DNA from: Chrysomallon squamiferum
Taxonomy: Eukaryota > Mollusca > Gastropoda > Neomphalida > Peltospiridae
Length of the DNA: 64,000 bases
Reading direction: 5' to 3'
NCBI GenBank assembly: GCA_012295275.1
Contig: CM022671.1
Span: forward strand, 14,313,956-14,377,955
Below the pieces are notes generated by a model. That model worked only from the letters and a program-made list of their open reading frames with translations. It was not told the DNA's origin and made no database searches. How positions within the stretch are numbered: position 1 is the first letter of the stretch; every line of letters starts with the position of its first letter. A program made the translations under genes and the position numbers. This document shows, in pieces, positions 11,715 to 24,412 of this stretch.

Positions 11715-14700
11715 TCTAAAATCTTGAGCTGATTTTTTGATTCTCTTAAAATGGAATACATGAATTTGAAATGAAAAACATATGCAGTTTTTTAATATTG
11801 TATATAAAGAAATAAAACAAATACCTTGAAATTATTTTAATCTTTTATGTTTGTGAATATTTTAAATGCTGGTTTTATAATAATTACATGATTAACTAAA
11901 AAAAAATACTTTGTAATATTCATTATCAGTAAACATAAATTTTGGGAAAATTACATATTTTAAATTACCTTTTTATTTAAAAGTGCAATGACATCGTTCT
12001 CTTTTCAAAATAGACGACTTTAAAAAACAACAACAACAAAACAAAACGTTTGTTTGTTTGTCATTATAATGATAAATTATAATGTAAAATTATGTGGTGA
12101 AGTATAGCTTTATTTATCATATATTATTTTCTGTTTTGGTATTTTAAATATATTTTGCTATATTTAAAAGAATTAGCCATAATTAATATCGGCTGGTACA
12201 CGTAACGTTCATCAGCGACACGCTTTCTATTTTTACACATTTTTCCAACAATACCAAGAAAGGGGCGTGGCTTAATTTATCAAAGGCGGTTCTATTTAAT
12301 AAGAGGTCAAACTACTGAATATTAAGTAGCAAGAAACCGCGTAGAATGATACATGGTTACTTTTGATTGGTTGCACCATAAACGGACTATCGCGTGTCAG
12401 TTCACAACATAACAAATCTAACATGAATGCTGCGTAAGAAAACGAGTTCACAGTTCATGTATTAATACATAGTTTTTATAATAGTGAAATGGTACTGTTT
12501 AACAAGTGAAAATTTAATTACTTGTTTTATTAACACGCTCAATAACAATGAAAATAATTTTATTTTTATTTTTCATAATGTGTGAAGAAGAAATAAATAA
12601 GAAAACAAAAAACAAACGTGAAAAAAAAACCCACCCAAAACACATCATATAAAACAAATTTAAATTACAATATGTTATTTGTAATTAAAACAAAGAGCCT
12701 AACTGTTCAATTTAGAATAAATAAATTGCATCTTAAAAATAAAAATTTCATATTTTTTATTAAAATATGCAGTGGTACCTTGATTTACAAGTTTAATTCG
12801 TTCCATCACTAAGCTCATAACTCAATTTGCTCGTATATTAAATACATTTTTTCCAAATGAAATTAACTGAAAAAACATTAATCTGTTCCAGCCCCCCCAA
12901 AAAAAAATGCCCCAATTTTTTGTAACGTGTTTTTAAAATAAGAAAAATATTTATATAAATGACAAATATTGTATAAAAAAAAAAGTAAAAGAGAATGTAA
13001 AGAAATAAATTGGTTTTGTAAAGTGTACAGGGTTAGGTTTTCTCAATCCTTTCATGGACAGAGGTCCGCAGCTTAGAAATTATTTTAACACCTTTGACTG
13101 GAGTTATAGTCTTTATCGTCTCCTGTTTCAGTATCGTACATTGTAAAAGTACTATGCTCGTACTGACTACACGCACCCCTTACTCATGTTTTTCATGCTT
13201 TAATTCAATGGACATCATCTGCTTGTTCTTCTCAGCACTGTCCTTTGCACTCACTTTCTTAGGATCTATGGAAATTTGGCAAAATACTGCATAAAACGCA
13301 GAGATGCTTCCATGGCAAGTTAACCACATGAAGCAAATGAGTGAGATGCAGGATGCTGGGCTGATGTTGTGTTGTTCGTTGCGCCAACTAGTGGCGGCAT
13401 TCTGAACCTTGTTCTTAACTCAGATTTTGGCTCGCAATTCAGAGCAAAAAATCACCCGAGCAACTGCTCATTACTTGAAAAACTCGTAAGTTGGAGCACT
13501 CGTAACTCGAGGTACCACTGTATTTGTCTATGAAGTATATATCTGAAAAGATGGCATGAGATGCAATCCACTAAATTAATTTTTAAAAATAAGAATTTTT
13601 AGTTTTGTTTACATCATATGTATTTAAATCCAAACCTTATAATTTCAGTTTCTTTATATCATTTTATTTGCTTAATTGTGATTGTAATTAGACATGTTGC
13701 ATTAGATTTCCAATTGTTGTATTTAATGTTTTTAATTTTTAAATATATATTTTTTAAATTTATTATTGGTTTAATTTAATGTTTTAGAATCTGAAGAGAA
13801 AGGAGAAGGAGTATGAACATGAACTGCAGCATCTAGCGCAGGAGAAGATTCGACTTCGAGACCAGATCAAACAACTGAAGGCAGAGCTGACCAAGATGAA
13901 TCTTGACATTGACTTGAATCAGTGGATGGCCTCACAGATGAAGGAAGAACAGGACATCAAGTCTGATTCAACATCCACTGCTTCAGGTAGTTTGTTGGTT
14001 AAAAATAAAATCTTTGTATCAGCTTTGAAGATAATTTTAAATGAGTCATTTGCCAGTTTGAGATTATCTGGCTGTGAACATCAATAGATAGCCCATAATG
14101 AGACAGAGTATGAAAATTATTTGCAATTTGCAATTAAATTTTAAAAAAAAGATAAAATTAATACCCTTTCATTAACATGTAACCTTTTGATGCAGCTAAT
14201 GAATCAATGGCATGGTGTGCAGTTTAATAGTTACTTGCTGATGGTAGTAAATGACTTATCTTATGAGTTTTGTTATGAAAAAACTTGTAAAATCCATTAC
14301 GATAATGACCTCTATATGTTTGTTTTTATATATATTTTTTTGTTACTTTAAATGTGTTGTAAGACGTTGTTGTGTATTTCAGAATGTGGCAGCGAGTATG
14401 AGCAGTTTTCTGATGACGAGTTGGGGACCACACCTAAAAGACTGAAGATAGAAGATGGTAAGTTATTTCAAAAATTAAACAAAAATGCATGATTACTTTT
14501 TTCTTATAAATATTTTATACTGAACATAATTCAGTAATGTGTCAGAACATTTTCAGACACATCCTAACATATGAAACTGCAGTACAGAATATACAGAGGT
14601 TAAAGTTTGAATAATTATAACTTTTTCTTTGCAGTGAATCATGTGAAAACGTTGTGCACTGTGCAGCAAGCGTCAGTACGTCCGTCAGTCATTCAGTCGG

Positions 14701-16672
14701 TACCACTGACAGGGAGGACTGCAGCAGAACCTCACCTCAAAACTGGAACACTGAGTTCTATTTTAAATTCAAGGACAATTCCTGGGCCTGTTTTTGCATA
14801 CACAACAAACTTGCCGACAACTAATCCAGCTCAGCCTATGACTACATCCATAGTTCACAGTGCTCCAGGAATCACGACCTCAGCAGTCTTTGTTAGTAAA
14901 ACAGCCACAAACACTTCAGGCAGTAAGACACTTTCCAGTTCCATTCCAGTGAAGCTGACAAGGGTTAAGAAAGAACCAGTGTCTCCATCGTCTGTTCTAC
15001 AATCAACAGTGATCCAGTCTGCTCCTGTCAGACCTCTGCGACCTCCGGTGACCCAACTGCTTCAGCAGACACTAAAAAAACGTCAGAGTCTACAGCAGCA
15101 ACAAGCTATCACACAAGGTGAATATTGTTACCGATCCAGGGGATGAAGGCCATATTTATATATATTTATTTATTACCCTTTCCCCAAACCTTAGAGTTTT
15201 TAACTCCAACCGTGGACTTGTTTGTTGGGGTATGGCTGACCCTGGTATTGGTAGGTGTGATTTGCCAGATTTTAATGTCTGGATTCAGTTCACACCGGAT
15301 CTGCACTCAGGATCTTAAAATAACTGAGTAGAAATGTGTTGTCTTATTAATGGACAACAGAAATTTCGCATCTGCTTTTGCAGGAATTTAAAAGGTGATT
15401 ATAATTTTTATTAGCCTTTTTGTTTAAGTCTGTTTAGCACTTTTAGGTAAGTACTTTTTTTCTTTTAAAAAAAAGTATGATTTTCTTGCCGAAAAAAACC
15501 AGAAAACTTTCCTTTATTATATTTTGGATGATTTATATTTTGTTTATACAGTCTAAATATGTACTGAGAAAATTAAAGTTTAAAGTGGAACTAAAATGTT
15601 TTAAAATGATTCTTCTAAGACATTTGTCTGTATATATTACTTCTTTGCATTATCACAGGTGAATCTCAGAAAATTAGGTTTGATTAAATATTTCTTTCAT
15701 TCTACAGCTACCACAACTTCAAGGTCAGGAAGACAGCAGGCACAGATTGCAGTAGGTGGTAGCCAGCTTCAAGTTTCCATGGGAACCAAACAGATCCACA
15801 TGACAACAGCCACTGTGAGCATGCCTGTCCCTATGCAGCTGCCATCATCTGAGCAGCCACTGAAATCATTCCTGCCTGTCCGTACACCAGTTCCTCTGAT
15901 GCACCTTGGGGCTGAGATGGCTTTAGCTGGTTCCAGCCGTGTTGTCCATGGAGTGACCAGCAACAAACTGCCAGTGACTTCTGTGTCACAGAGCCTGACT
16001 CAGACAACACTCACCCAACCAATTTTTCTTACAACTGGAATTACCAATCATCTGCTGTCTGTGTCCTTACCAACAACTTCAACTGTGATGACAACGCCAG
16101 CATCCACAAGCAACTCATCAGTGGGCAGTTTGACAGCTTTAAAGAACTGTTTGAATTCACCTGTGGTGTCAGCCATTGTGACTCCTGGTTCCTCAGCAGT
16201 GCAAGGACTACCCACAGTAAAACCACTGATAGGAACCCCAGCTATTTTGTCTGGAGGTCAGATTACCCTGAATCCTCTGATAACAGCTTCATTGCAAAAA
16301 AAACCAAGTATTGGACATATATTGACCACACTCAACAATGTGCCAAACGCTTCTTTGGTAAACACGACTGCAGTCAGTATCCCTAATAGCATGGCACAGG
16401 TGACATTGCCACAGATGATGTCATTGGGGAGTGTGACTCCATTAACTGTCATGTCACCTGCAGTGTTGTCGGGTCTGTCCCAGACACAGATAAATAATTT
16501 GTTCAGCTCACAGATCATAAAACAGCTGCCTCTTCTGCAGACGCAGATATTGCAGCCAGGACAAGTGCTCAGTAACTCAGTGGTTAAGCCAATGATGATG
16601 GTTTCTCTTCCAAGTGTCATCACCACATCTGCTGCTCCAGTTCAAGTATCTGTAGCTCTAACAAGTTCCTAG
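8845..16672 (+). CDS. MNT: MNT, MAX-binding bHLH-zipper transcriptional repressor
   Basis: Eight coding exons: 8845-8920, 9162-9288, 9442-9483, 9989-10100, 13788-13986, 14383-14457, 14635-15117 and 15708-16672. They join in frame to 692 residues; human MNT is 582. The N-terminus MSLETLLEAAQYIE is the Sin3-interaction domain. The basic region, from about residue 72, carries the H75/E79/R83 triad that reads CACGTG. The helix-loop-helix is at about 82-122, with conserved DKKTSNLSVLR, and runs into a leucine zipper at about 120-165 (KRKEKEYEHELQHLAQEKI). An acidic, phospho-site-rich segment follows, then a long Ser/Thr/Gln-rich tail. Known role: a nuclear heterodimer with MAX that binds E-boxes and recruits Sin3-HDAC to oppose MYC. 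The first four exons are compact; the next intron (10101-13787) is large and repeat-filled. Relative to human MNT, the SID-to-bHLH linker is much shorter and the C-terminal tail longer. Confidence 0.95.
9801..9825. repeat. (AC)n microsatellite
   Basis: A short CA/AC dinucleotide tract in MNT intron 3. Confidence 0.85.
10251..10318. repeat. (AC)n microsatellite with interruptions
   Basis: An imperfect AC tract of about 70 bp in the large MNT intron. It generates a spurious His-Thr-rich open frame. Confidence 0.85.
10549..10620. repeat. Compound (TA)n(GA)n microsatellite
   Basis: About 20 bp of AT repeat passes directly into about 50 bp of perfect GA repeat. The homopurine GA run could adopt H-DNA. 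It lies in the large MNT intron and yields spurious Arg-Glu and Ser-Leu reading frames. Confidence 0.9.
11637..11712. repeat. Compound (TA)n...(AC)n microsatellite
   Basis: A short TA tract at 11637-11652 is followed by about 44 bp of perfect AC repeat at 11668-11712, inside the large MNT intron. Confidence 0.9.
12185..12440. promoter_or_regulatory. CpG-rich patch in MNT intron, candidate enhancer or alternative promoter
   Basis: In a window where CpG is scarce, this 250 bp stretch holds roughly a dozen CpG dinucleotides, a GC-box-like GGGGCGTGGC near 12264 and an inverted CCAAT box (GATTGGTTG) near 12365. No open reading frame explains it. It sits about 330 bp upstream of a transposon and 1.4 kb before the leucine-zipper exon. 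A regulatory role is inference; an old repeat fragment is the main alternative. Confidence 0.35.
12770..13520 (+). mobile_element. Non-autonomous pogo/Tigger-like DNA transposon, 751 bp
   Basis: The left end CAGTGGTACCTTGATTTACA and the reverse complement of the right end CAGTGGTACCTCGAGTTACG form terminal inverted repeats matching at about 19 of 22 positions. The right flank begins TA; the left flank reads TATG, so the target duplication is not clean. The interior shows no transposase, only a short 66-codon open frame at 13094-13294. The left half is repeated at 1938-2225. It inserted in the large MNT intron. Confidence 0.7.
15118..15330. other. GC-richer unexplained segment in MNT intron 7
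   Basis: The intron immediately after the exon ending at 15117 starts with about 200 bp of higher GC content than the flanks. Two overlapping short frames remain open. It has no acceptor/donor pair that keeps MNT in frame. It may be an old repeat or a retained-intron tail; unresolved. Confidence 0.25.
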
Positions 16673-19600
16673 CAGTCATTTGTTATTTTTATTCCTGTTA
16701 TAATTGCTCTAGCATCATAATGTGCATCACACACCCGAGAGAAGAGAAAAATTACTGGTTATTACATACTGTGTTATCTTTTAGGTGTTTGCTTTTCTCA
16801 AAGTAATTAACAACAATAACTCTATCATTCTAAAAAAAAATTCTTTACATTCTGCTGCATTTTTTTTTTTATATACTAGTATTGATACTAGTAACATAAA
16901 ACATTAATATTTCTGTCTGAATGTGTATTTAAGTAAGAGTTGGAAAACATTTTTTTTTGCCAGTGAACTGTAGACAGGGTATAAAGTTTCTATTTCTTCT
17001 TTGATAAAACTTCTGAAAAATGTGAACACTTCTCAATGTGGAAGATGATTTTGAGACATTTTGCTTTTTGTTTCATTGCTACCTTATCTTTTGTCAGCCT
17101 ATTTGTCATTTAGCATTTATTTCTGTGATTGTTACATATTGATGAGAAAAAATTCATAAATGTTAAAATATATTGTACATTTAACATAAAATGCATGCAT
17201 ACATACATACTTAAACAAATATGTTACTGTTTACTATTATTTACATTGTCTGTGATTTATATGAGCTAAGCTCTTGCAACCCATCCCCATTTAATCTGTC
17301 AATTTGTACTGAATATTTCTTGGGCCAAAAGCCTAATCAGATTTGGTGCATTAGGAAACAATTGTTATTGTTAATTATATTTATTCTGTTTTATTTTTGC
17401 ACTGTGTACTGTAGGACAGTGGCTTAATTTTTATGACAACAATCATCTGAGCTTTTGATTTGTTTTGATTTGATTTGTTGACTCTCAGTGTGCTTTGCAA
17501 ATGGGAATTAAATTCTCACTAGTTATTTGGTGTATGAAGAATGTATGTTTTTTATGTATATGAATAATGTGTGGTTATAATGTTCATGAAGAATGTTTGG
17601 GTTATTATGTATATGAAGAATGTGGTTATAATGTTTATGAAGAATGTGTGGTTATAATGTTTATGAAGAATGTTTGGGTTATTATGTATATGAAGAATGT
17701 GTGGGTTATTATGTATATGAAGAATGTGGTTATAATGTTTATGAAGAATGTTTGGGTTATTATGTATATGAAGAATGTGTGGGTTATTATGTATATGAAG
17801 AATGTGTGGTTATAATGTTTATGAAGAATGTTTGGGTTATTATGTATATGAAGAATGTGTGGGTTATTATGTATATGAAGAATGTGGTTATAATGTTTAT
17901 GAAGAATGTTTGGGTTATTATGTATATGAAGAATGTTTGGGTTATTAGGTATATGAAGAATGTGGTTATGTTTATGAAGAATGTTTGGGTTATTATGTAT
18001 ATGAAGAGTGTATGGTTATTATATATATGAAGAATGTGTGGGTTATTATGTATATGAAGAGTGTATGGTTATTATATATATGAAGAATGTGGTTATAATG
18101 TTTATGAAGAATGTTTGGGTTATTATGTATATGAAGAATGTTTGGGTTAGGTATATGAAGAATGTGTGGTTATGTATATGAAGAATGTGTGGGTTATCAT
18201 GTATGTGAAGAGTGTATGGTTATTATATATATGAAGAGTGTGTGGGTTATTGTATACGAATAATATATGGTTATTATGTATATATGTATATGGATTATGA
18301 AAGGATTCGTGAAGTGGGTGTTATATTTTTTGCTGTTTAAATATTTAATGGGCATACCTCAGAGTAAAAAACCACACATGAATTTATTTTTACTTTAAGT
18401 CATTGGTTGCCTGTCAGTTGTGTGCATGTCTGTGTGTGTTTTGTGTGCTTTCCATCATGTTGTTAATCAGTGTGTCAAGCCTGAAGGTAATGCTAATCAG
18501 CTAGTTGGGTAAGAGACATTTTTGGGGTTAACAATGACTCATTTTAAAAAATTTAAAAATTATAAAAATATATCTTTAAACAATCTAATGTTACAGAAAA
18601 ATTGAAAAACAAGTAAAATTATTTGTTAATATATTTTACTATCTTTTTTATTAAAAATGAAATGTGAGAATACAAATTTAGTTATATTTAAATATTTAAA
18701 ATGTTTAATGATGTAATCGTTTTATATGGAAATAATTTATTTTATATTCATTTTAAATTACCATTTAACATTTAGAGGAAAATGTAAATTTAACAATGAA
18801 ATTGGAAAATAGTTATAAAAACTGATGAAATTTAAATATATTTTTATTACATTTTTGACTAAAGAAAGATGATATAAATATGTCAAATTCCTATACTGGA
18901 AGTTCATGTAATTTTTTTTTTTTTTTCTGGTTCAGTCTTCAAAAGGCAGCTTCCAGCTTTGCTTTATTTTCATTGTTATTAAATGTTAAACATAACAATC
19001 TGTTACTGTCATTCTTATTATTGGTCTTTTGTTTCTGTAGTCAAAAGAAATGATGTACTTAATCACAACATTGTTGTGATCATCAACGAAATTTTAAAAT
19101 TGCCATATACATATATCATATAAGATGAGCACTGTCTGCATAAAGTATATTCATGCAATACTGGAAGTATAGTAAACTTCACTTCTGTATGAAAAAACAA
19201 GTATGTGATTATTGGTATTACATCATGTGTTAGCAGTGGCCATTGCAAAATGTGAAATAAATGCTCTAACTTACTTAGCTTGGTTTTATTGTTATTTATA
19301 TGCACCTGTTGGTTTATTATTATTATTATTATTATTTTTTTTTTTATTATTATTATTCCTGAGAAAAAATCCCATTGGATTACTACATCATAAAAACAAA
19401 AGAAAAATTTATAATATTAAATTATTGTTCATATATCTGTCTGTTAAAGAATAATTTAAAAATGTATATAAAAAGCATTTCTGCTGCAAGATTATCTTAC
19501 ATACTTCTGTTTTTAAATTATTAACAGATATTTGTATCATTAATATTCTGTTTTCAGATGTGTATGTTTTTGTGTAGTTATTTCCAAATTCTGATGAAAA

Positions 19601-20721
19601 GAATAAAATGACATTTTTCAAGTGATACTTCATTTAGTGAAATATGAATGATAATAAATTTTAAAATTATTAGAAAAATGAAAAACAAGATAATAAAGGA
19701 TATTTTACTTGTCATCATCTGTAAAAGATATTGTACAGTAGAAATGACACATGAAAACAGTTTAATAATAAATTTAATATATAATAAATACAAACATTAA
19801 CAAAAATGTATTAAGATGTTACATAATACAAAAATGTTAACAAATAATGGTTTTAAACTACAGACATATTGATGACCTACTTTAAACATAAAATTCAATT
19901 CATTTTCACCAATAATTCAATTTCATTGCAGTTTTCAAATTTAAATTCAGAATTATTTATCTCAACTCCTAATTCATCAGTATATTATTATGTTAAAGAT
20001 AAGTGAAAAGGCGGAGTGCTTAATGTAACAGAAATAAGCAGTGAGATCAGTATTAGTCACCACAGCTGGGTGCATTACACTGGTTTATCAAACAATGAGG
20101 TATGTTGTCCCGTCTATAAGACAGTAAATAAAAAGATTCTTGATGTTAACTCCAATTGTTAGTACAAGGCTGGCATATCTTTATCAGAGTATCATCACAA
20201 GATCAAATAATGGACACCTAATAATAATTGCTTGTTATTCACTCAAGAGTATATTTTTTTTAAAGTGAGCAGTGTGATGGCAAAGACAAGTGAAAACATT
20301 TTTAAATGTGCTGAGATGTTGTCAGTCATTTATCATGAGAATCAGAATTACAGCCTTCGTTATTAGTCAAAAATAAAAAATATCATTCACAGCAACTGTT
20401 ACATTATATAAACAAATTATTCCAAATATTTTGTATTAGTAAGTCTATTGTTATTTTGTTCTGACTAATAACTTCAACTGTGAGTTTATATTCTAAACCA
20501 ACAATTGGACACAACTAAATTTAAAATCCTGAACAGACGTCTTCAGCACAAAACCAGCAGGGGCAACAGAAACGTTTTTATAGAAATTTGCTGCTTTCAG
20601 TTAATTTTAACATAAAATTGCACCTTAATTTACTTTATATCTTTATATATTTCATGCCAATTCACTCTGAAATACATAGTTTATAAAACATATCTCTCTC
20701 CACTGCCTTGCTGTGAACATG
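16673..20721. other. MNT 3' UTR and MNT-ARL6IP4 convergent intergenic region
   Basis: No coding exon is supported between the MNT stop and the ARL6IP4 stop. The two genes converge here, so both 3' UTRs lie in this interval, with a tandem minisatellite at 17528-18285 and a (TTA)n tract near 19315-19358. I could not place the poly(A) sites with confidence. Confidence 0.5.
17528..18285 (+). repeat. Minisatellite of about 24-27 bp units
   Basis: Roughly 28-30 tandem units are variants of TATGTATATGAAGAATGTGT plus GGGTTAT or GGTTATAATG. Most units are 27 or 24 bp, multiples of three, so two plus-strand frames stay open for long stretches (17567-17815 and 17644-18030) and read as Tyr/Glu/Cys or Met/Lys/Val repeats. 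Higher-order alternation of a long (GGGTTATTATG) and a short (GGTTATAATG) variant is visible, and units near the right end are more diverged. It lies about 0.9 kb downstream of the MNT stop. I regard it as non-coding. Confidence 0.9.
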
Positions 20722-23700
20722 TTACTTGAGGAGACCCATCTGAAACTGATAGTGCAGAGCATCTCCCTTAGTGGCTTGCTGAAAAAACAGAATGTTTGAA
20801 ATATATTAATAAAATATTAACTTTATGAAAACATAATTAATTAAAACTTGGTTATAACACTGAAAAATAATATTTCTGGCAAGAAGAGAAAGGAATTTTG
20901 TTTATTTATTATTTATTTTTTATTTTTTCATTATGACATCAATTACATTTTACTGCTATCAAGCAAACATTATGTACAAATCTTTGACTTATCATAATTT
21001 ATGTGATTCTTAATCACAGAAGAAATATCTTTATAACATTCAGTATAGTAAAAAATCAGAAACAAGATAAAGATATCTGTAGTGATACAGGTGAAACAAT
21101 ACAATACACCTACAAGTGACTGGAAAATATATCGATGAAAACATACACATTTAAAAAAATAGAAATGGTAATAAGGCTTAAAATGATAAAAACTTAAATT
21201 GTTACATCCTATCTTTATTCTTTTCTAAGGAATTCAGCAATGTGTCTATGGTAGTATAAACAAATAATCTCAATTTTTTTTTTTTCGTTTTTTTTTGTTA
21301 ACAAAAAATATGGAAGAAAGGAGTTTTCTCTTTAACAAAAGTATAATTTAAATTTTGAATAAGGTGTTCCTCTAATTTGTGTTGAGCATTTTGTCACATC
21401 AGATTAGTGATCTGTAAAAAAAATTCAGAAATATTTTAATTTCTTGTAATGATGTAAATTATTTCTCTTATTCTAAGATTAACAAAAGCCTAACAACTGA
21501 ATTAAGAACTTCATCATACTCTAAAAATACCTTATTAATTTCTTGATGTCTCTCTTTACTGACAATTTCTTCTATGATTTCACCATCACCTTTCACCAAC
21601 CTAATTCAAATGAAGAATTATTATTCTTAAAACAAAAACCTGTTTAATAAATCAATATTTTCAATGAACCTATTTATTCAGACTGATAAATATTTTCAGA
21701 ATTCAGAGCTTTATTACAGTCATGACACTGCTGTAATATGTGAGAAACCATTAGAAGTGAATGTTTCTCAGTTAAAATCATGTCACCTACTCATTTTTCT
21801 TGTTTAATGGAAAGTTTTATAAAACAAAAATTCCTTTAATGTTAATGTGAAAGAACAGCCCAGCGATAGGTGGCAGTTTTTTTATTCTTACATACAGTGA
21901 ATATAAAATCATCATTCATGGTTTTCAAAAGCAAATGATTACTGAAAACTGGGATGATTTATTTCAATCATCTTAAATTTAAAAACAACAACAATTCTTT
22001 CAATTCATTTCGACATAAAAACAGTAGAATTCCCTTTTAACAAATATTTTTTATTTTGTTTAAACTAACAAAATCATTAAAAAAAAAATACAGCTTTGTT
22101 TCTGTTTTGTCATATATTTATTCTTTATCTTTTATAGTTAAACTTAAAGTCAATCTTCACTAATTAAATAAACCTCCTTAGTAAAATATGTTTGTTATCA
22201 TATATATATATACCTGGTTATTAACTTAAATGTTTATAATCTTACCTGCGTCTACCTGTTTCATCAGTAACATATCTTAATACATTCTGTTGTTTTTCCC
22301 AGGCTTCTTTTGTCATTGGAGCCATAATTTTCGGAGCAGGACCAATACTGTCTTTAACTATCAAAGTTAAAAAAATATGGATAAATAAAATAACAGATTA
22401 AGTAAGAAAATATAGAAAGAAACAAATATTTAACAAAATTATATAAAAGAAATAAAATTTTAATGAAAATTGTGAATTAGTATATCAAAAGGAGGAAGTC
22501 AGATTATTTTAAATAACTTGTAGTTTAACCTCAGGAATAGTTCATTTGTTTTTAATAGCATATAAAAAATAATTCTGATGATGGTAATTATCAGAGTGTA
22601 ATTTATTTTATTTTTTTAAATACAATATGACAAGAAAAAAAAAAAAAAAAAAAAAGAATTTAAAAAAGTATGTAACTGGTTTCCTACCTTCATTATCTTT
22701 ACTTGGTTTCTTTACAATAGTATTTGAATCTTCATCTTTTACACATTTCTTAGATTTATTTTTCTCTTCTTTTAACTTCTTGTGCTTTTTCTTCTTCTTT
22801 TTCTTTTTCCTTTTCTTTCTTTCTGCTGATGATGTGTCTGAATGACTGTGATGTCTTTTATAAGAAAAAAAAATGTGAAGTTTGTCATAATTTTATTAAG
22901 ATTATCATCTATACAATGTATAGCAAATATGCTTTATTTTTTTTAAAACATACATAATTTGGTGGAGAAGCATACTCAATGAATTTAATAAACAAAAAAA
23001 AAAAAAAAAAAAAAAAGTAAGTAAGAAAGAAAATAATTTTATAATTAACTAAAAAAACAATCTTTTTTGTTCATTTTGTTTGACTGGGGTTTTATTTTTA
23101 TTATTTTATTTATTTATTTATTTATTTATTTGAATATGGGATCCAGCCATTTTATTATTTATTTATTTTAATTTTTTTAATTTTGCTCAGTTAAGACTAG
23201 TTTAGTATAATTAATAAAATGATGGGTGAAAATCTAACACTGATTTATAGAAAGGATGGAAGGAAACATTGTGTTAAACAATGCATTCAACATATTTTGT
23301 ATTTCTAATTATATGGCTCTGGACATATGGTTAAGAATCTCTCATATAATGATAGAGAAAACATTTTGCTGCTATTCTTTCTGATTTACAGAAAGAGAAC
23401 TTTTATTTATATCAGCATATAGGCAGTTACATACCAGTTACAGAGGACTGGAAGAATTATTATTATTATTGCTTTACCATTTGTTTTAAAAAGAAGAAAA
23501 AATATGTTTTTCTTAAATTATAGTAGTATTCTTACACTGCACCTTTGGCATATTTACCACAGATTTTTATTTATGCTTTTGTAACAATTTACTCAACTTC
23601 TACTAAGAGAAATGAACCAACATCCTCTTGTCTTAAAATCCAAAAGAAGTGTTACTAATTACTGCCTGTACCATCTCTACCAACACTACATAAATCCTCC

Positions 23701-23833
23701 TCCAAGAAAACCTATTTTCTTATGATATGAACAAAAGGCAATTATGTTGTTACACACTGTAACCTGATTACAACCATGCTGAAAAGTGACATTAAGAAAG
23801 ATATTTGTGCCTAAACTGATGAATTATAAATTT

Positions 23834-23870
<37 letters not shown>

Positions 23871-24412
23871 GAAAGAAATAAGATTTAAAAAAATAAAGAA
23901 GAAAGAAATGATTAATTTTTTTTAATTTATAAAAAAATTATTTTAGTTCTATTTTTTCACTTTCAGGCTAAGATGAAACTGTTATAGCAAAATAAGTCTA
24001 AAAGATATTTTTCTGAGAGACTTTTATATGACTTATTGTCTGATTCTTAGACTCTTCTCAGCCACAACTTCACACTTGTAAATGTAACTGTTAGTAAACT
24101 TAGTTATTAGAATTCAATATCATATTAGCACATTGTTTGATGTGTTCTTAATATTAATCATCTAACAGTAATTATTTACCTTCTTTTGTGACTATTGTTT
24201 TCTTCAGACAGGTCATCTGTCTTATGTCTTGTTTTACGTCTGGTTTCATGACTGTGTTTGGAACGTTTTCTTTTTACAGGTTTGGAATATAAACTAGAGT
24301 CACTGGACGAAGTGTCACTGATCGTCCTGGACTGCCAAGATCTTTTACTTGCTTTTATTTTAGGTCTTGAGCTTCTGTCATCTTCACCTTTTCTTCTACT
24401 GTCCATTTTCAT
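20722..24412 (-). CDS. ARL6IP4: ARL6IP4 (SRp25-like), nuclear splicing-associated protein
   Basis: Five exons: 24180-24412, 22688-22854, 22246-22357, 21531-21600 and 20722-20778. They join in frame to 212 residues. The N-terminal half is Ser/Arg/Lys-rich, followed by a long lysine run around residues 88-105. The C-terminal half carries the conserved ARL6IP4 blocks [38 protein letters not shown] and a final [14 protein letters not shown]. The family is nuclear/nucleolar and was described as an ARL6 partner and splicing regulator. The exon 2 acceptor could be at 22855 or nine bases further in, both in frame. The start at 24412 is the first of two nearby in-frame ATGs (MKM). It is divergent from LRRC43, with start codons about 360 bp apart. 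Confidence 0.93.
23838..23869. repeat. (AAT)n microsatellite
   Basis: About ten AAT units in ARL6IP4 intron 1. Confidence 0.85.

Noticed and set aside
13094-13294. 66-codon frame inside the inverted-repeat element as a transposase remnant
   Set aside because: It shows no DDE or DNA-binding motif and is too short to support that claim.
15769-16626. Minus-strand frames of 65-122 codons
   Set aside because: They are shadows of the large MNT last exon.
17567-18030. Long overlapping open frames of Tyr/Glu/Cys and Met/Lys/Val repeats
   Set aside because: They are translations of the minisatellite and stay open because units are multiples of three. No splice or start context supports a gene.
17528-18285. 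CRISPR-like tandem array
   Set aside because: Units are contiguous with no unique spacers, and the context is an intron-bearing animal genome.
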